Shown one piece after another: positions 34,628 through 43,160 of a stretch of DNA of 64,000 bases. A model generated the notes under the pieces. The model ran no database searches. It saw only the letters and a list, made by a program, of their open reading frames with translations, and was not told where the DNA came from. This stretch comes from JAAOII01 sp965207705. GTDB taxonomy: Bacteria > Pseudomonadota > Gammaproteobacteria > CBDBNL01 > JAAOII01. Each line of letters starts with the position of its first letter. Positions within the stretch are counted from its first letter, which is position 1. The stretch spans positions 558,001-622,000 of the forward strand of contig OZ242292.1 of assembly GCA_965207705.1 (NCBI GenBank), read 5' to 3'. Made by a program: the position numbers and the translations under genes.

Positions 34628-37225
34628 TTATAGAAGTTCTTTAAGCCGATAAAGTTCTGCTAAAGCGTCACGCGGACTTAACTCATCGGGTTCAAGTTTG
34701 GTAAGGCGCGTTCTTAATTCATCCTCAACAAACATATCTTTTTGCTCACTAACTGTGGGCTGCGCCGATAGATTTGTATGTATATAAGCATCCTCTCCTT
34801 TAGAACTTTGCAATTGATTTAACAGCTCATTAGCATAGTCGGTTACTTTGCCTGGCACTCCAGCCAATTTTGCCACCTGCAAACCATAACTACGGTTAGT
34901 GGGACCAGTTCTAATTTGATATAAAAATATCACATCGTTATCATGCTCACGCGCCGCAAGATGGACGTTCTTTGCTCCCTCAAGTTCTTTGGCAAGCTCG
35001 GTTATCTCAAAATAATGAGTTGCAAACAAAGCATAAGACCTAAGGTTATGACATATATAGTGGGCGCATGCCCATGCCAAAGACATTCCATCATAGGTGC
35101 TGGTGCCTCGTCCTATTTCATCCATCAAAATTAAACTATCCTCCGTAGCATTATTAAGGATATGCGCGGTCTCGGTCATCTCCGTCATAAAAGTTGAACT
35201 GCCCGCAGCTAAATCATCTCCTGACCCGATGCGAGTAAAAATTTTATCCACTCTACCTATCTGTGCCTTAGTTGCCGGCACGAAACTACCTATATAAGCT
35301 AATAAAACTATTAACGCTGATTGACGCATATAAGTGGACTTGCCCCCCATATTGGGTCCTGTAATAATTAATAAACGTTGCTTAGAGTCAAGCAATAAAT
35401 TATTGGCAATAAATGGCTCTGCCGAATAGTATTCCACCAGAGGATGACGTCCTTCTTCTATGTTAATGCAATGGGAAACATTCAACTCCGGCTTTTGCCA
35501 ATTAAGGGCAAGCGCCCTCTCCGCGAGAGTGGTTAAGAAGTCCAGACGAATTAATGATAAGCAATTTTTTTGTAATACTGGCAAGTACTTATCAACCTCA
35601 GCAAATAAATTATCATACAATTGTTTCTCCCTTGCCAGAGCGCGACTATGACTACTAAGCGCCTTATCTTCATACTCTTTGAGTTCGGGGGTTATGAACC
35701 TTTCCGCATTTTTTAATGTCTGACGGCGGATAAAATACTCGGGCGCATTGGCAGATTGAGCGCGGCTGATTTCAATGTAATAACCAAAAGCCCGATTATA
35801 TCCCACCTTAAGAGTAGATATTCCGCTGTTTTGTTTTTCTCGCTGTTCAAGTTGTAGTAGATATTCTCCACTGTTTTTTTGCAGTTGCCTAAGTTCATCA
35901 AGTTCTTCATCATAACCATCGGCTATCACTCCTCCATTTCTGATAGTTGCTGGCAGGGTCTCAACCAAAGCGCGGCGCAATAGATTGTTTAGTTCTTCAA
36001 GGGGTTGCAGTTCATCGTTAATCCTCTGTGCCAGCGCAGAACTTAGTCCCAAATTATTATGCAATACCCCAACAACATCCAAGCCCATCCTAATGCGTAG
36101 AAAGTCACGCGGGCGCGCATTGCGTAAGGAAATTCGTCCAAGAGCCCGTTCCATATCACCGGCTTTTTTAATCTCGCTACGTAATGTATCATGACATCTT
36201 AAGGTTATTATTTCTTCAACTGCCTCGTGACGCGCTTCTAAAATATCAATGTTGCGCAAAGGACGATGTAATTGATTGCGTAAAAATCTAGCGCCCATTG
36301 GAGTTGAGCATTTATTGAGTATTCCAAAAAGGTCCATCCCAGATGCGCCATTAGTATCAATTCCCAGATTGCGCCGACTCTGCGGGTCAATAATAATTGC
36401 TTCGTTCTCTACACTTGATTTTGGTGGGTTAAGATGACGTAAAGGATTGAGTTGCGTTTCCTTAATAAAAGATAATAAAGCTCCCGCAGCACACAAAGCA
36501 GATGGGGATATATCTTGCAGGCATTCTTTGCCAAACTCTTCTTCAAGGAGCTCGCTCGCTGCGGCTTTGTTAAAATATGCGCTATCATAAAAACGAGTGT
36601 TGCGGATATCGCCCACTAGTCCTGGTTGCTTTGCTTGCAATAATAGTTCGTTGATCTGCAATCTTGCCAGTTCGTTATTCAGGTTATCAAGTTTATCTAA
36701 AGTTTGCGTGTGAAAGTTTCCGCTACCAAGATTTATCCATGCCAAACCATATTTGCTATCTTGCAAGCACAAGGCGCCAACCAAATTATCTCTAGTTTCA
36801 TCTATTAAATTCTCCTCTGTTGCAGTACCAGGGGTGATAATGCGCACTACCTTTCTCTCCATAGTTCCTTTAGTAGCTCCCTTAGTGGTTCCTTTAGTAG
36901 TTCCCTTAGCAGCATCTACTTTGCCGCCGCTATCCACCATAATTTCACCAGTTTGTTCGCAAATAACCACCGACTCTCCTTGACTGATTAGTTTTTTAAT
37001 ATAAGAATCTGCAGCATGAAAAGGCACCCCCGCCATGGGAATAGGATTGCCTTGTGAGGTTCCGCGCGCGGTTAGGGTTATATCCAATAAACGTGATGCC
37101 TTTTTAGCATCATCAAAGAAAAGTTCGTAAAAGTCGCCCATGCGATAAAAGAGCAGAGTATCTGGGTAATTCTTTTTAATTCCCAAATACTGCTTCATCA
37201 TAGGAGTATTAGCTTCGTTTGACAC
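34628..37225 (-). CDS. mutS: DNA mismatch repair protein MutS
   Basis: 865 residues. Mismatch-binding domain I with MGDFYELFFDDAKKAS (Phe-x-Glu wedge, near residue 30), connector, lever and clamp domains, and an ATPase domain with GPNMGGKSTYMRQ, SSTFMTEM, LMDEIGRGTSTYDG and ATHYFEITEL. The C-terminal tail is DELSPRDALAELYRLKEL. A tetrapeptide repeat (GTTK x3-4) from a 12-bp DNA repeat is inserted in domain I around residues 106-122, where other MutS proteins have a short loop. Confidence 0.97.
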   Translation of the reverse strand: MSNEANTPMMKQYLGIKKNYPDTLLFYRMGDFYELFFDDAKKASRLLDITLTARGTSQGNPIPMAGVPFHAADSYIKKLISQGESVVICEQTGEIMVDSGGKVDAAKGTTKGTTKGATKGTMERKVVRIITPGTATEENLIDETRDNLVGALCLQDSKYGLAWINLGSGNFHTQTLDKLDNLNNELARLQINELLLQAKQPGLVGDIRNTRFYDSAYFNKAAASELLEEEFGKECLQDISPSALCAAGALLSFIKETQLNPLRHLNPPKSSVENEAIIIDPQSRRNLGIDTNGASGMDLFGILNKCSTPMGARFLRNQLHRPLRNIDILEARHEAVEEIITLRCHDTLRSEIKKAGDMERALGRISLRNARPRDFLRIRMGLDVVGVLHNNLGLSSALAQRINDELQPLEELNNLLRRALVETLPATIRNGGVIADGYDEELDELRQLQKNSGEYLLQLEQREKQNSGISTLKVGYNRAFGYYIEISRAQSANAPEYFIRRQTLKNAERFITPELKEYEDKALSSHSRALAREKQLYDNLFAEVDKYLPVLQKNCLSLIRLDFLTTLAERALALNWQKPELNVSHCINIEEGRHPLVEYYSAEPFIANNLLLDSKQRLLIITGPNMGGKSTYMRQSALIVLLAYIGSFVPATKAQIGRVDKIFTRIGSGDDLAAGSSTFMTEMTETAHILNNATEDSLILMDEIGRGTSTYDGMSLAWACAHYICHNLRSYALFATHYFEITELAKELEGAKNVHLAAREHDNDVIFLYQIRTGPTNRSYGLQVAKLAGVPGKVTDYANELLNQLQSSKGEDAYIHTNLSAQPTVSEQKDMFVEDELRTRLTKLEPDELSPRDALAELYRLKELL
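36863..36910 (-). repeat. Four-copy 12-bp repeat inside mutS
   Basis: Units AGTTCCTTTAGT, AGCTCCCTTAGT, GGTTCCTTTAGT and AGTTCCCTTAGC in tandem. On the coding strand they give Thr-Lys-Gly-Thr/Ala type repeats in domain I. Confidence 0.9.
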
Positions 37226-37237
37226 AATAGTTGAACT

Positions 37238-38029
37238 TTATAATTGCATTCCCGATGCGACATATAAAACCTGCCCAGTAACTGTTTTGGCATCCAGCAG
37301 ATACTCTAACCCTTGAGTAATGGTATCAGGAGGGCTGGCTATTCCTAAAGGAGCAGTAGATGAAACTTTTTGCAAATGCGCATCGTCTTTATGCGGTGGT
37401 GGCAAAGCAGCTCCAGGCGCAATGGCATTGACTCGTATATTAGGCGCTAGTTCTTTGGCTGCCATAAGAGTAAAATGGTGTAGGGCATTCTTAGTGAGAT
37501 GGTATAAAAAATAATCTTCGCGCAATTTGGCATGATTGCAGTCCAACATATTAACTATCATAAAATCTTGTGGGAAATCCCTTTGAAAGTTGGGGGGCAA
37601 ATCTTCTGCTGCGGATGATTTTGTAGATGAATTATCGTATATCTGACGAGCAAAATCTTGAGTAAGAAAGAACGGGGCTTTAAGGTTTAGTCCCATATCC
37701 TTATCAAACTGGGCACTATCGGTTTGCATAAACCCTTGAGAATTAAATACTGAAGCATTGTTTATTAAAAGGGATATAGTTCCTAAGGATGAGCGTGCCT
37801 CATCAAATATTTTTTTACATGCGGCATCGTCGGTTAATTCGCCTTGAATTGTGATACATTTTTTATTATGCTGTTCTACTAACTTCTGACACTCACGCGC
37901 TTCGGCGAGAGAGCTATTATAGTGTATTGCTAAATCATAGCCACGGGCTGCCAAAGCAACTGCTATTTCTCTGCCTAATCTCTTAGCACCTCCAGTTATT
38001 AGAGCGGTTTTATTCATTGCGGGGTTCAT
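37238..38029 (-). CDS. Short-chain dehydrogenase, FolM/pteridine reductase-like
   Basis: 263-residue Rossmann protein. ALITGGAKRLGREIA (NADPH loop with the Arg-Leu variant common in pteridine reductases), LLINNASVFNSQGF, and the catalytic YHLTK (Tyr-x-x-x-Lys). The end is LLDAKTVTGQVLYVASGMQL. Members reduce dihydromonapterin or dihydrobiopterin. Starts 12 bp upstream of mutS on the same strand. A Met at the fifth residue could also be the start. Confidence 0.8.
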   Translation of the reverse strand: MNPAMNKTALITGGAKRLGREIAVALAARGYDLAIHYNSSLAEARECQKLVEQHNKKCITIQGELTDDAACKKIFDEARSSLGTISLLINNASVFNSQGFMQTDSAQFDKDMGLNLKAPFFLTQDFARQIYDNSSTKSSAAEDLPPNFQRDFPQDFMIVNMLDCNHAKLREDYFLYHLTKNALHHFTLMAAKELAPNIRVNAIAPGAALPPPHKDDAHLQKVSSTAPLGIASPPDTITQGLEYLLDAKTVTGQVLYVASGMQL

Positions 38030-38204
38030 TACAGTTTCATTATGGTGGATTTTATCTAAATTATACCGAAATTTGTGTATATATTGCTATGAATAATTTA
38101 CAATTACTAATAGAGGTGTGTAAATGTAATGAAAGTTGCTATAATGCTGGAAACTATTACATAAATCACTCTATTTATAATATTATTGCGGAATTATGTA
38201 AGAT

Positions 38205-38969
38205 ATGAGTATGATTAAAGTTATTGGGGTATTAAAAACAGATGATGTTGCTGCTGACTTGCAGCAAACTTTTGGTTGCTACCCTGATATGTTTAAAAAG
38301 TTATTTTTACAGGTCGCGCCACACCTGGAATTTAAAATTTTTGATGTAACCAAAGGGGAAAAACCAGATCCCATTGAGCAGTGCGACGGATACATCATAA
38401 CTGGCAGCAAGGCAGGGGTCTATGAAAGTCAAGAGCATCCATGGATTAATGAACTAATGCTTCTTATAAGAGATATTTCTGAAGCAGGCGTACCTCAGGC
38501 GGGAATATGCTTCGGACATCAGGCATTGGCAGTTGCCTTTGGCGGCAAGGTAGTTAAGTCATCCAAAGGGTGGGGAGTAGGCGTTCATAACTATTCCATG
38601 AACGATGCTAAAGAGAAAACAGAAAAAATTGGCAACCTAAGTGATTGCTTCTCCATAATCGCCACTCATCAGGACCAAGTTGTAGAAAAACCCGAGGAGG
38701 CGCAACTACTGGCAAGCAGTGATTTTTGCGCTATAGCCGCTCTAATATCTTATGAAAGAAAGTTCATAAGCTTTCAAGGTCACCCCGAGTTTAGTAAAGA
38801 ATATTTCCTCAAACTAATGGATAAAAGATTGACGAAGATTGGTGAAGAAAATATCCAGCGTGCTCGCCAGACCATGAGTACAACCACAAATGACGACTTA
38901 GTGGCTGTGGCTATTTTGGATTTTTTCAATAAACAAATCGCCAGCAGTAAACAGGCAGCCACTAGTTAG
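38205..38969 (+). CDS. Class I glutamine amidotransferase-like protein (YfeJ type)
   Basis: 254 residues resembling the glutaminase domain of GMP synthase but stand-alone. The nucleophile elbow is GICFGHQALA (about residue 103) and the His-Glu pair is FQGHPEFS. An early segment reads CDGYIITGSKAGVYE. The acceptor substrate is unknown. The 175-bp divergent gap to the folM-like gene holds AT-rich DNA with no clear signal. Confidence 0.85.
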   Translation: MSMIKVIGVLKTDDVAADLQQTFGCYPDMFKKLFLQVAPHLEFKIFDVTKGEKPDPIEQCDGYIITGSKAGVYESQEHPWINELMLLIRDISEAGVPQAGICFGHQALAVAFGGKVVKSSKGWGVGVHNYSMNDAKEKTEKIGNLSDCFSIIATHQDQVVEKPEEAQLLASSDFCAIAALISYERKFISFQGHPEFSKEYFLKLMDKRLTKIGEENIQRARQTMSTTTNDDLVAVAILDFFNKQIASSKQAATS

Positions 38970-39032
38970 CTAATTACAAGTATCCGCTAATAGTGGGCAT
39001 AATAATAAGCTGAAAAAGTATTTAATCCCGTT

Positions 39033-39758
39033 TTATAACAATGACTTTATATGTTGGACACGTGATACAGGGTCTTTTGCCATGCTGATAGGACGTCCTA
39101 TAACCAGATAATCCGCTCCTGCTTGAACTGCTTGTTGTGGTGTAGCAATCCTAACTTGGTCGCTTGCTTCATTTTGATTATCATCAAGACGAACGCCAGG
39201 CGTTACTAATAAAAAATCATTGCCATATTTTGCTCGTAATTCTGCTGCTTCTTGGGGGGATGCCACCAGCCCATCAGCTCCTGCTGCAAGAGCAATTTCT
39301 GCGCGCTTTTCAACCAATGCTGCTGGAGTTAACACACTGCCTGAATCTCCAGTAAACTCTTCCATGTCTTGCTTGCCAAAGCTTGTTAGCAGGGTAACTG
39401 CTAAAATTTTTATCTCAGAGTTTTGGCGTGCCTCAGCAGCTGCCTTAATTATGCTGCTATGGGCATGGATGGTTAACAAAGATACTTTAGGTGCTTGATG
39501 GATAACCTGCTCAACAGATTTTGCCACAGTGGCGGGTATATCAAGAAATTTTAAGTCCAACATAACCTCCCCTCCCTTGTCAAGAATATAATCAATTGGT
39601 TGCCAGCCCGCCGCAAGAAATAACTGTAGCCCTACCTTGAAGAATTTAACCTCAGGGAATAATAGATCCACCCATTCTTTGGCTTGCTTAAAGTCCGCAA
39701 CATCCAGCGCATAGATAATGCGTCTGTCAAGAGGGATGGTTTTTTTAATGATTTTCAC
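39033..39758 (-). CDS. pyrF: Orotidine 5'-phosphate decarboxylase
   Basis: Makes UMP in pyrimidine synthesis. RRIIYALDVADFKQA, VKFFKVGLQLF, MLDLKFLDIPATV (catalytic Asp-Lys-x-x-Asp region), VTPGVRL and DYLVIGRPI are all present. GTG at 39758 gives 241 residues, close to the E. coli length. An ATG at 39830 is also in frame but would overlap bolA by 86 bp. With the GTG start the bolA overlap is 14 bp, suggesting coupling. No Shine-Dalgarno decides it. Confidence 0.93.
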   Translation of the reverse strand: MKIIKKTIPLDRRIIYALDVADFKQAKEWVDLLFPEVKFFKVGLQLFLAAGWQPIDYILDKGGEVMLDLKFLDIPATVAKSVEQVIHQAPKVSLLTIHAHSSIIKAAAEARQNSEIKILAVTLLTSFGKQDMEEFTGDSGSVLTPAALVEKRAEIALAAGADGLVASPQEAAELRAKYGNDFLLVTPGVRLDDNQNEASDQVRIATPQQAVQAGADYLVIGRPISMAKDPVSRVQHIKSLL

Positions 39759-40062
39759 CGGCACAGGGTGGGGTATCAACGACCTTACCTTGCCATTCTT
39801 GTGGAGCAAATAATTGGAGTGATAGCGCATGGACGCCGCCCTTAAGTTCTTCGTCCAATAGTTGATAAATTAAACGATGGCGGTTTACGAGATTAATTTC
39901 TTTGAATTCATTGCTGACTAACACCAGCTTAAAGTGGGTCTCGGCTTGAGGGTTATTCATTCCAGATGAATGCTTACCGCTTTCGTTGGTTAGTTGCAAG
40001 TAAAGTGGAGAGAACTTGTTGGTTATTTTATTTTCAATTCGTGCTTGGATTGCCCCGCTCAT
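39745..40062 (-). CDS. bolA: BolA family protein
   Basis: 105 residues. BolA-fold landmarks are LQLTNESGKHSSG, THFKLVLVSNEF (helix-turn-helix-like class II KH fold), LVNRHRLIYQLLDEEL and VHALSLQLFAPQEW. The conserved His and the C-terminal His of the BolA metal site are visible. BolA proteins act with monothiol glutaredoxins in iron-sulfur handling or as regulators. Start overlaps the ilvE stop (ATGA). Confidence 0.93.
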   Translation of the reverse strand: MSGAIQARIENKITNKFSPLYLQLTNESGKHSSGMNNPQAETHFKLVLVSNEFKEINLVNRHRLIYQLLDEELKGGVHALSLQLFAPQEWQGKVVDTPPCAGENH

Positions 40063-40988
40063 TTATTAACATGAGTGAGCCAATCACTATGCGAATTATC
40101 TTTGCCCATAGTACACTCAAAATATTTCTTTTGTAATTTTTCGGTTATAGGACCTCTGTTACCCTTGCCTATTATCCTATCATCCAAACTATGGATGGGA
40201 ACAACTTCGGCGGCAGTGCCACAGAAAAATGCTTCATCGGCAACATAAATCTCATCCCTGGTGATTTGCCGCGCAGTGCATTTTATCCCTAAATCATCAG
40301 CCAGAGATATTATGGTGCGACGTGTTATGCCATCTAAACATGAAGTAAGGGCTGGAGTATGCAACTCGCCGTTTTGGACTAAGAATAAATTTTCGCCAGT
40401 CCCTTCGGCAGCATAGCCCTCATTATCCAGGAGCAGAGCTTCGGTACAACCACAGCTGAATGCCTCTTCCAATGCCAGAATAGAATTAACATAATTGCCG
40501 TTGGTCTTGGCTTTGCACATTGTTATGTTGACATGATGGCGAGTATAAGATGAAGTGCGAACCTTAATGCCCTTTTCCTGGTCCTCAGGCGACATATAAG
40601 ATGGCCATTCCCAAGCAGCCACTATGACATGAGTTTTAAGATTCTGCGCCCGTAAGCCCATCTCTTCACTACCATAAAAGCACATGGGGCGTATGTAGCC
40701 GCGTTGAAGTTTATTGATGCGTGTGGCATCAATCTGTGCTTGAGATATTTCTTCGGGCTTAAATGGTATTTTCATATTAAGAATATGAGCCGAATTGAAT
40801 AAGCGGCGAGTATGGTCTTCAAGACGAAAAATTGCTGTTCCTTGATCTGTCGGATAAGCCCGCACTCCTTCAAATACCCCTAATCCGTAATGAAGTGTAT
40901 GAGTTAGGACATGCACTTTGGCGTCCTTCCATTCCACCATTTTTCCGTCAAACCAGATAACCCCTTCTTTTGCTTCCATTCCAACCAT
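40059..40988 (-). CDS. ilvE: Branched-chain amino acid aminotransferase
   Basis: 309 residues, fold-type IV PLP enzyme making Val, Leu and Ile from their keto acids. VIWFDGKMVEWKDAKVHVLT, GVFEGVRAY, the catalytic Lys within CKAKTNGNYVNS, and EALLLDNEGYAAEGTGENLF followed by SCLDGITRRT are diagnostic. The start may be the Met at residue 4. It sits in the minus-strand run pgsA-argG-ilvE-bolA-pyrF. Confidence 0.95.
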   Translation of the reverse strand: MVGMEAKEGVIWFDGKMVEWKDAKVHVLTHTLHYGLGVFEGVRAYPTDQGTAIFRLEDHTRRLFNSAHILNMKIPFKPEEISQAQIDATRINKLQRGYIRPMCFYGSEEMGLRAQNLKTHVIVAAWEWPSYMSPEDQEKGIKVRTSSYTRHHVNITMCKAKTNGNYVNSILALEEAFSCGCTEALLLDNEGYAAEGTGENLFLVQNGELHTPALTSCLDGITRRTIISLADDLGIKCTARQITRDEIYVADEAFFCGTAAEVVPIHSLDDRIIGKGNRGPITEKLQKKYFECTMGKDNSHSDWLTHVNK

Positions 40989-41028
40989 TTTTATATTAAG
41001 TTCCTGTTAAAAATATACTAATTACTAA

Positions 41029-42240
41029 TTAAGCGTCGCTATTATCGGGATGCAAAAAACGCAAAGCATTAAGCCGAATAAAACCTGCTGCATCCTTTTG
41101 ACTATAAGCATCTTCGCTATCTTCAAAAGTTGCTAACTTGCTATTAAACAAACTCTTGGGTGACGTCCTGCCAATTACCATAACATTGCCCTTATAAAGC
41201 TGTAATCTTACCTTACCTTCAACCCTTTGTTGGGTCTCATCAATCATACGCTGTAAAGCCAATCTTTCTGGTGCCCACCAATTGCCATTATAAATCATCT
41301 CTGCATAGCGCGGCATCAAAGAATCCTTTAAGTGAGCGGTTTCGCGATCCAGGGTAAGCGATTCCATAGCACGATGTGCCTTGATAATTATAGTGCCGCC
41401 TGGGGTCTCATAGCAACCACGAGATTTCATTCCCACATAACGGTTTTCCACCATATCCACTCTGCCAATGCCATTCTCTCCCCCAATGCTATTTAGTTCT
41501 GCTAGTAATGATGCCGCGCTCATCTTTTTACCATTTATAGCGCAAGGATTTCCTTCTTTAAATTCAATCTCTAAGGTAGTCGTTTCATCAGGAGCATCTT
41601 GAGGGGATACGCTTCTCTGCCACATGTCATCCTTAGGAGCAACTGCTGGGTCTTCCAACTCGCATCCCTCATAAGAAACATGCAGTAAATTGGCATCCAT
41701 TGAGTAAGGCGGTTTATTGCTGCCGCTATCGCCATAACTTATTCCTTGAGAGGCGCAAAAATCTAATAAATCCTGTCGTGAATTATAACTCCACTCACGC
41801 CAAGGAGCTATGACCTTAATTTGTGGCTGTAAAGCATAAGCCGCTAATTCAAAACGAACTTGGTCATTGCCCTTGCCAGTGGCTCCATGGGAAATAGCAT
41901 CGGCTGAGTGCTCACTCGCTATTTCCACTAATCTTTTAGCTATCAAGGGTCGGGCTATGGCAGTGCCAAGCAAGTACTCACCTTCATAAATAGTGTTGGC
42001 ACGCATCATCGGGAAAACGAAATCGCTGGTAAATTCTTCACGCAAATCTTCTATGTGGATATTCTGTGGTTTAATTCCAATATCTAAAGCACGGGTGCGC
42101 GCTGCTTCAATTTCTTCTCCCTGCCCTACATCTGCGGTAAATACTATAACCTCACACTTGTATTCAACCTCAAGCCACTTGGCAATCGCCGTAGTGTCTA
42201 AGCCGCCCGAATATGCCAGGACTACTTTGTTAATCTTCAT
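41029..42240 (-). CDS. argG: Argininosuccinate synthase
   Basis: Joins citrulline and aspartate using ATP in arginine synthesis. 403 residues from the Met that starts MKINKVVLAYSGGLDTT; an ATG four codons upstream is also possible. Pyrophosphatase loop AYSGGLDTT, GNDQVRFELA, KSRGCYETPGG and the conserved DANLLHVSYEG are present. Start overlaps the end of pgsA by 11 bp. Confidence 0.97.
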   Translation of the reverse strand: MKINKVVLAYSGGLDTTAIAKWLEVEYKCEVIVFTADVGQGEEIEAARTRALDIGIKPQNIHIEDLREEFTSDFVFPMMRANTIYEGEYLLGTAIARPLIAKRLVEIASEHSADAISHGATGKGNDQVRFELAAYALQPQIKVIAPWREWSYNSRQDLLDFCASQGISYGDSGSNKPPYSMDANLLHVSYEGCELEDPAVAPKDDMWQRSVSPQDAPDETTTLEIEFKEGNPCAINGKKMSAASLLAELNSIGGENGIGRVDMVENRYVGMKSRGCYETPGGTIIIKAHRAMESLTLDRETAHLKDSLMPRYAEMIYNGNWWAPERLALQRMIDETQQRVEGKVRLQLYKGNVMVIGRTSPKSLFNSKLATFEDSEDAYSQKDAAGFIRLNALRFLHPDNSDA

Positions 42241-42826
42241 CGTTAGCGGCATAGTTAAGTAAAATGGCGCGTCCGTACAAAAAAGCCGACCACAAGGTTA
42301 TAACTGCGGCAACCGTAAGAACAGCCAAAGAAATCCACGGCAAGTATATATTAACGCCACCTGGTGGAAAGGCAAAAAAGAAAGCAATCCCTAACAACTG
42401 CAAGAGGGTCTTTATTTTACCTAACAAACTAACCTTGATAGAATCTGGTGTCATTGAGCCAACTTCTTCTGCCAACCAACTACGCATCGCCATAACCGTT
42501 ATCTCACGTCCAATAATTACCATAGCAATAAATACTATGATGATATTATCGTAGGACTGCACCATGAGGATTAAAGCCGTGCATACTAAAAGCTTGTCGG
42601 CTACTGGATCTAAAAACTCTCCTATCTTTGATTTCATATCCCAGTTGCGTGCTAGATAGCCATCCACCCAGTCGCTAATTGCAGCCAAAACAAAAACAGT
42701 GGCGGCGGCATAATGGCTCCACGACCACGGCAAGTAATAGAACACCACCATGAGCAACACTCCCAAAACCCGCATATAAGTAAGGATGTTGGGCAAGGTT
42801 ACTAAATTATATTGCTTATTAGTCAT
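42230..42826 (-). CDS. pgsA: CDP-diacylglycerol-glycerol-3-phosphate 3-phosphatidyltransferase
   Basis: 198-residue inner-membrane enzyme of phosphatidylglycerol synthesis. Begins YNLVTLPNILTYMRVLGVL and carries the CDP-alcohol phosphotransferase motif DWVDGYLARNWDMKSKIGEFLDPVADK split over residues about 52-78 (all Asp present). About four to five transmembrane helices. First gene of the minus-strand biosynthetic run. Confidence 0.95.
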   Translation of the reverse strand: MTNKQYNLVTLPNILTYMRVLGVLLMVVFYYLPWSWSHYAAATVFVLAAISDWVDGYLARNWDMKSKIGEFLDPVADKLLVCTALILMVQSYDNIIIVFIAMVIIGREITVMAMRSWLAEEVGSMTPDSIKVSLLGKIKTLLQLLGIAFFFAFPPGGVNIYLPWISLAVLTVAAVITLWSAFLYGRAILLNYAANDED

Positions 42827-42846
42827 ATCCTAATTATAAATTACTA

Positions 42847-42874
42847 TTGACAAAATACAAATAGAGAGTATAAT
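42847..42874 (+). promoter_or_regulatory. Consensus sigma-70 promoter of the leu leader
   Basis: Perfect TTGACA (42847-42852) and perfect TATAAT (42869-42874) with a 16-bp spacer. It is the best promoter match in the window. The predicted start near 42881 leaves only about four nucleotides before the leader ATG, so the leader mRNA would be essentially leaderless. Confidence 0.8.
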
Positions 42875-42884
42875 TAACTACATA

Positions 42885-43043
42885 ATGGAATTAATCCGTG
42901 ACATCTTTGATAAAGCTTCTACATTAGCAGCCAAGAGTTCTGCGGGCGGTAAATCGTCCGATGAGCTATTATTAGGTAGCGTAGATGCTACTTATGGATC
43001 AGTAGCGGATTCTATTCTCCTCAACCTCCTTCTCCTGCCTTAG
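42885..43043 (+). CDS. Putative leucine leader peptide (attenuator)
   Basis: 52-codon ORF, the only AUG/GUG/UUG-initiated frame covering the Leu run. Its last ten codons are ATT CTC CTC AAC CTC CTT then CTC CTG CCT TAG, giving ILLNLLLLP and stop. Another Leu cluster (CTA TTA TTA) lies at codons 28-30. Placement between a consensus promoter and leuA, with a hairpin and T-rich stretch after it, is the layout of a leucine attenuator, although the peptide is about twice as long as E. coli LeuL (28 residues). Confidence 0.65.
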   Translation: MELIRDIFDKASTLAAKSSAGGKSSDELLLGSVDATYGSVADSILLNLLLLP

Positions 43044-43077
43044 GGCAGAGACATATTTAACCAATTTTAGAATATTT

Positions 43078-43125
43078 CCGCTCCTATAAAGTTAGAGTAG
43101 CGGTCTTATAATTTATTTTTTTATA
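43078..43125 (+). terminator. Candidate attenuator hairpin before leuA
   Basis: CCGCT (43078-43082) pairs with AGCGG (43099-43103) with weaker inner pairs, followed by TCTTATAATTTATTTTTTT. A second small stem, CTGCC/GGCAG, overlaps the leader stop codon and may be the competing structure. The fold is modest, so this is a candidate only. Confidence 0.45.
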
Positions 43126-43160
43126 AAATACTTAAACTAAGCAATTAAGCAAATTTACTA

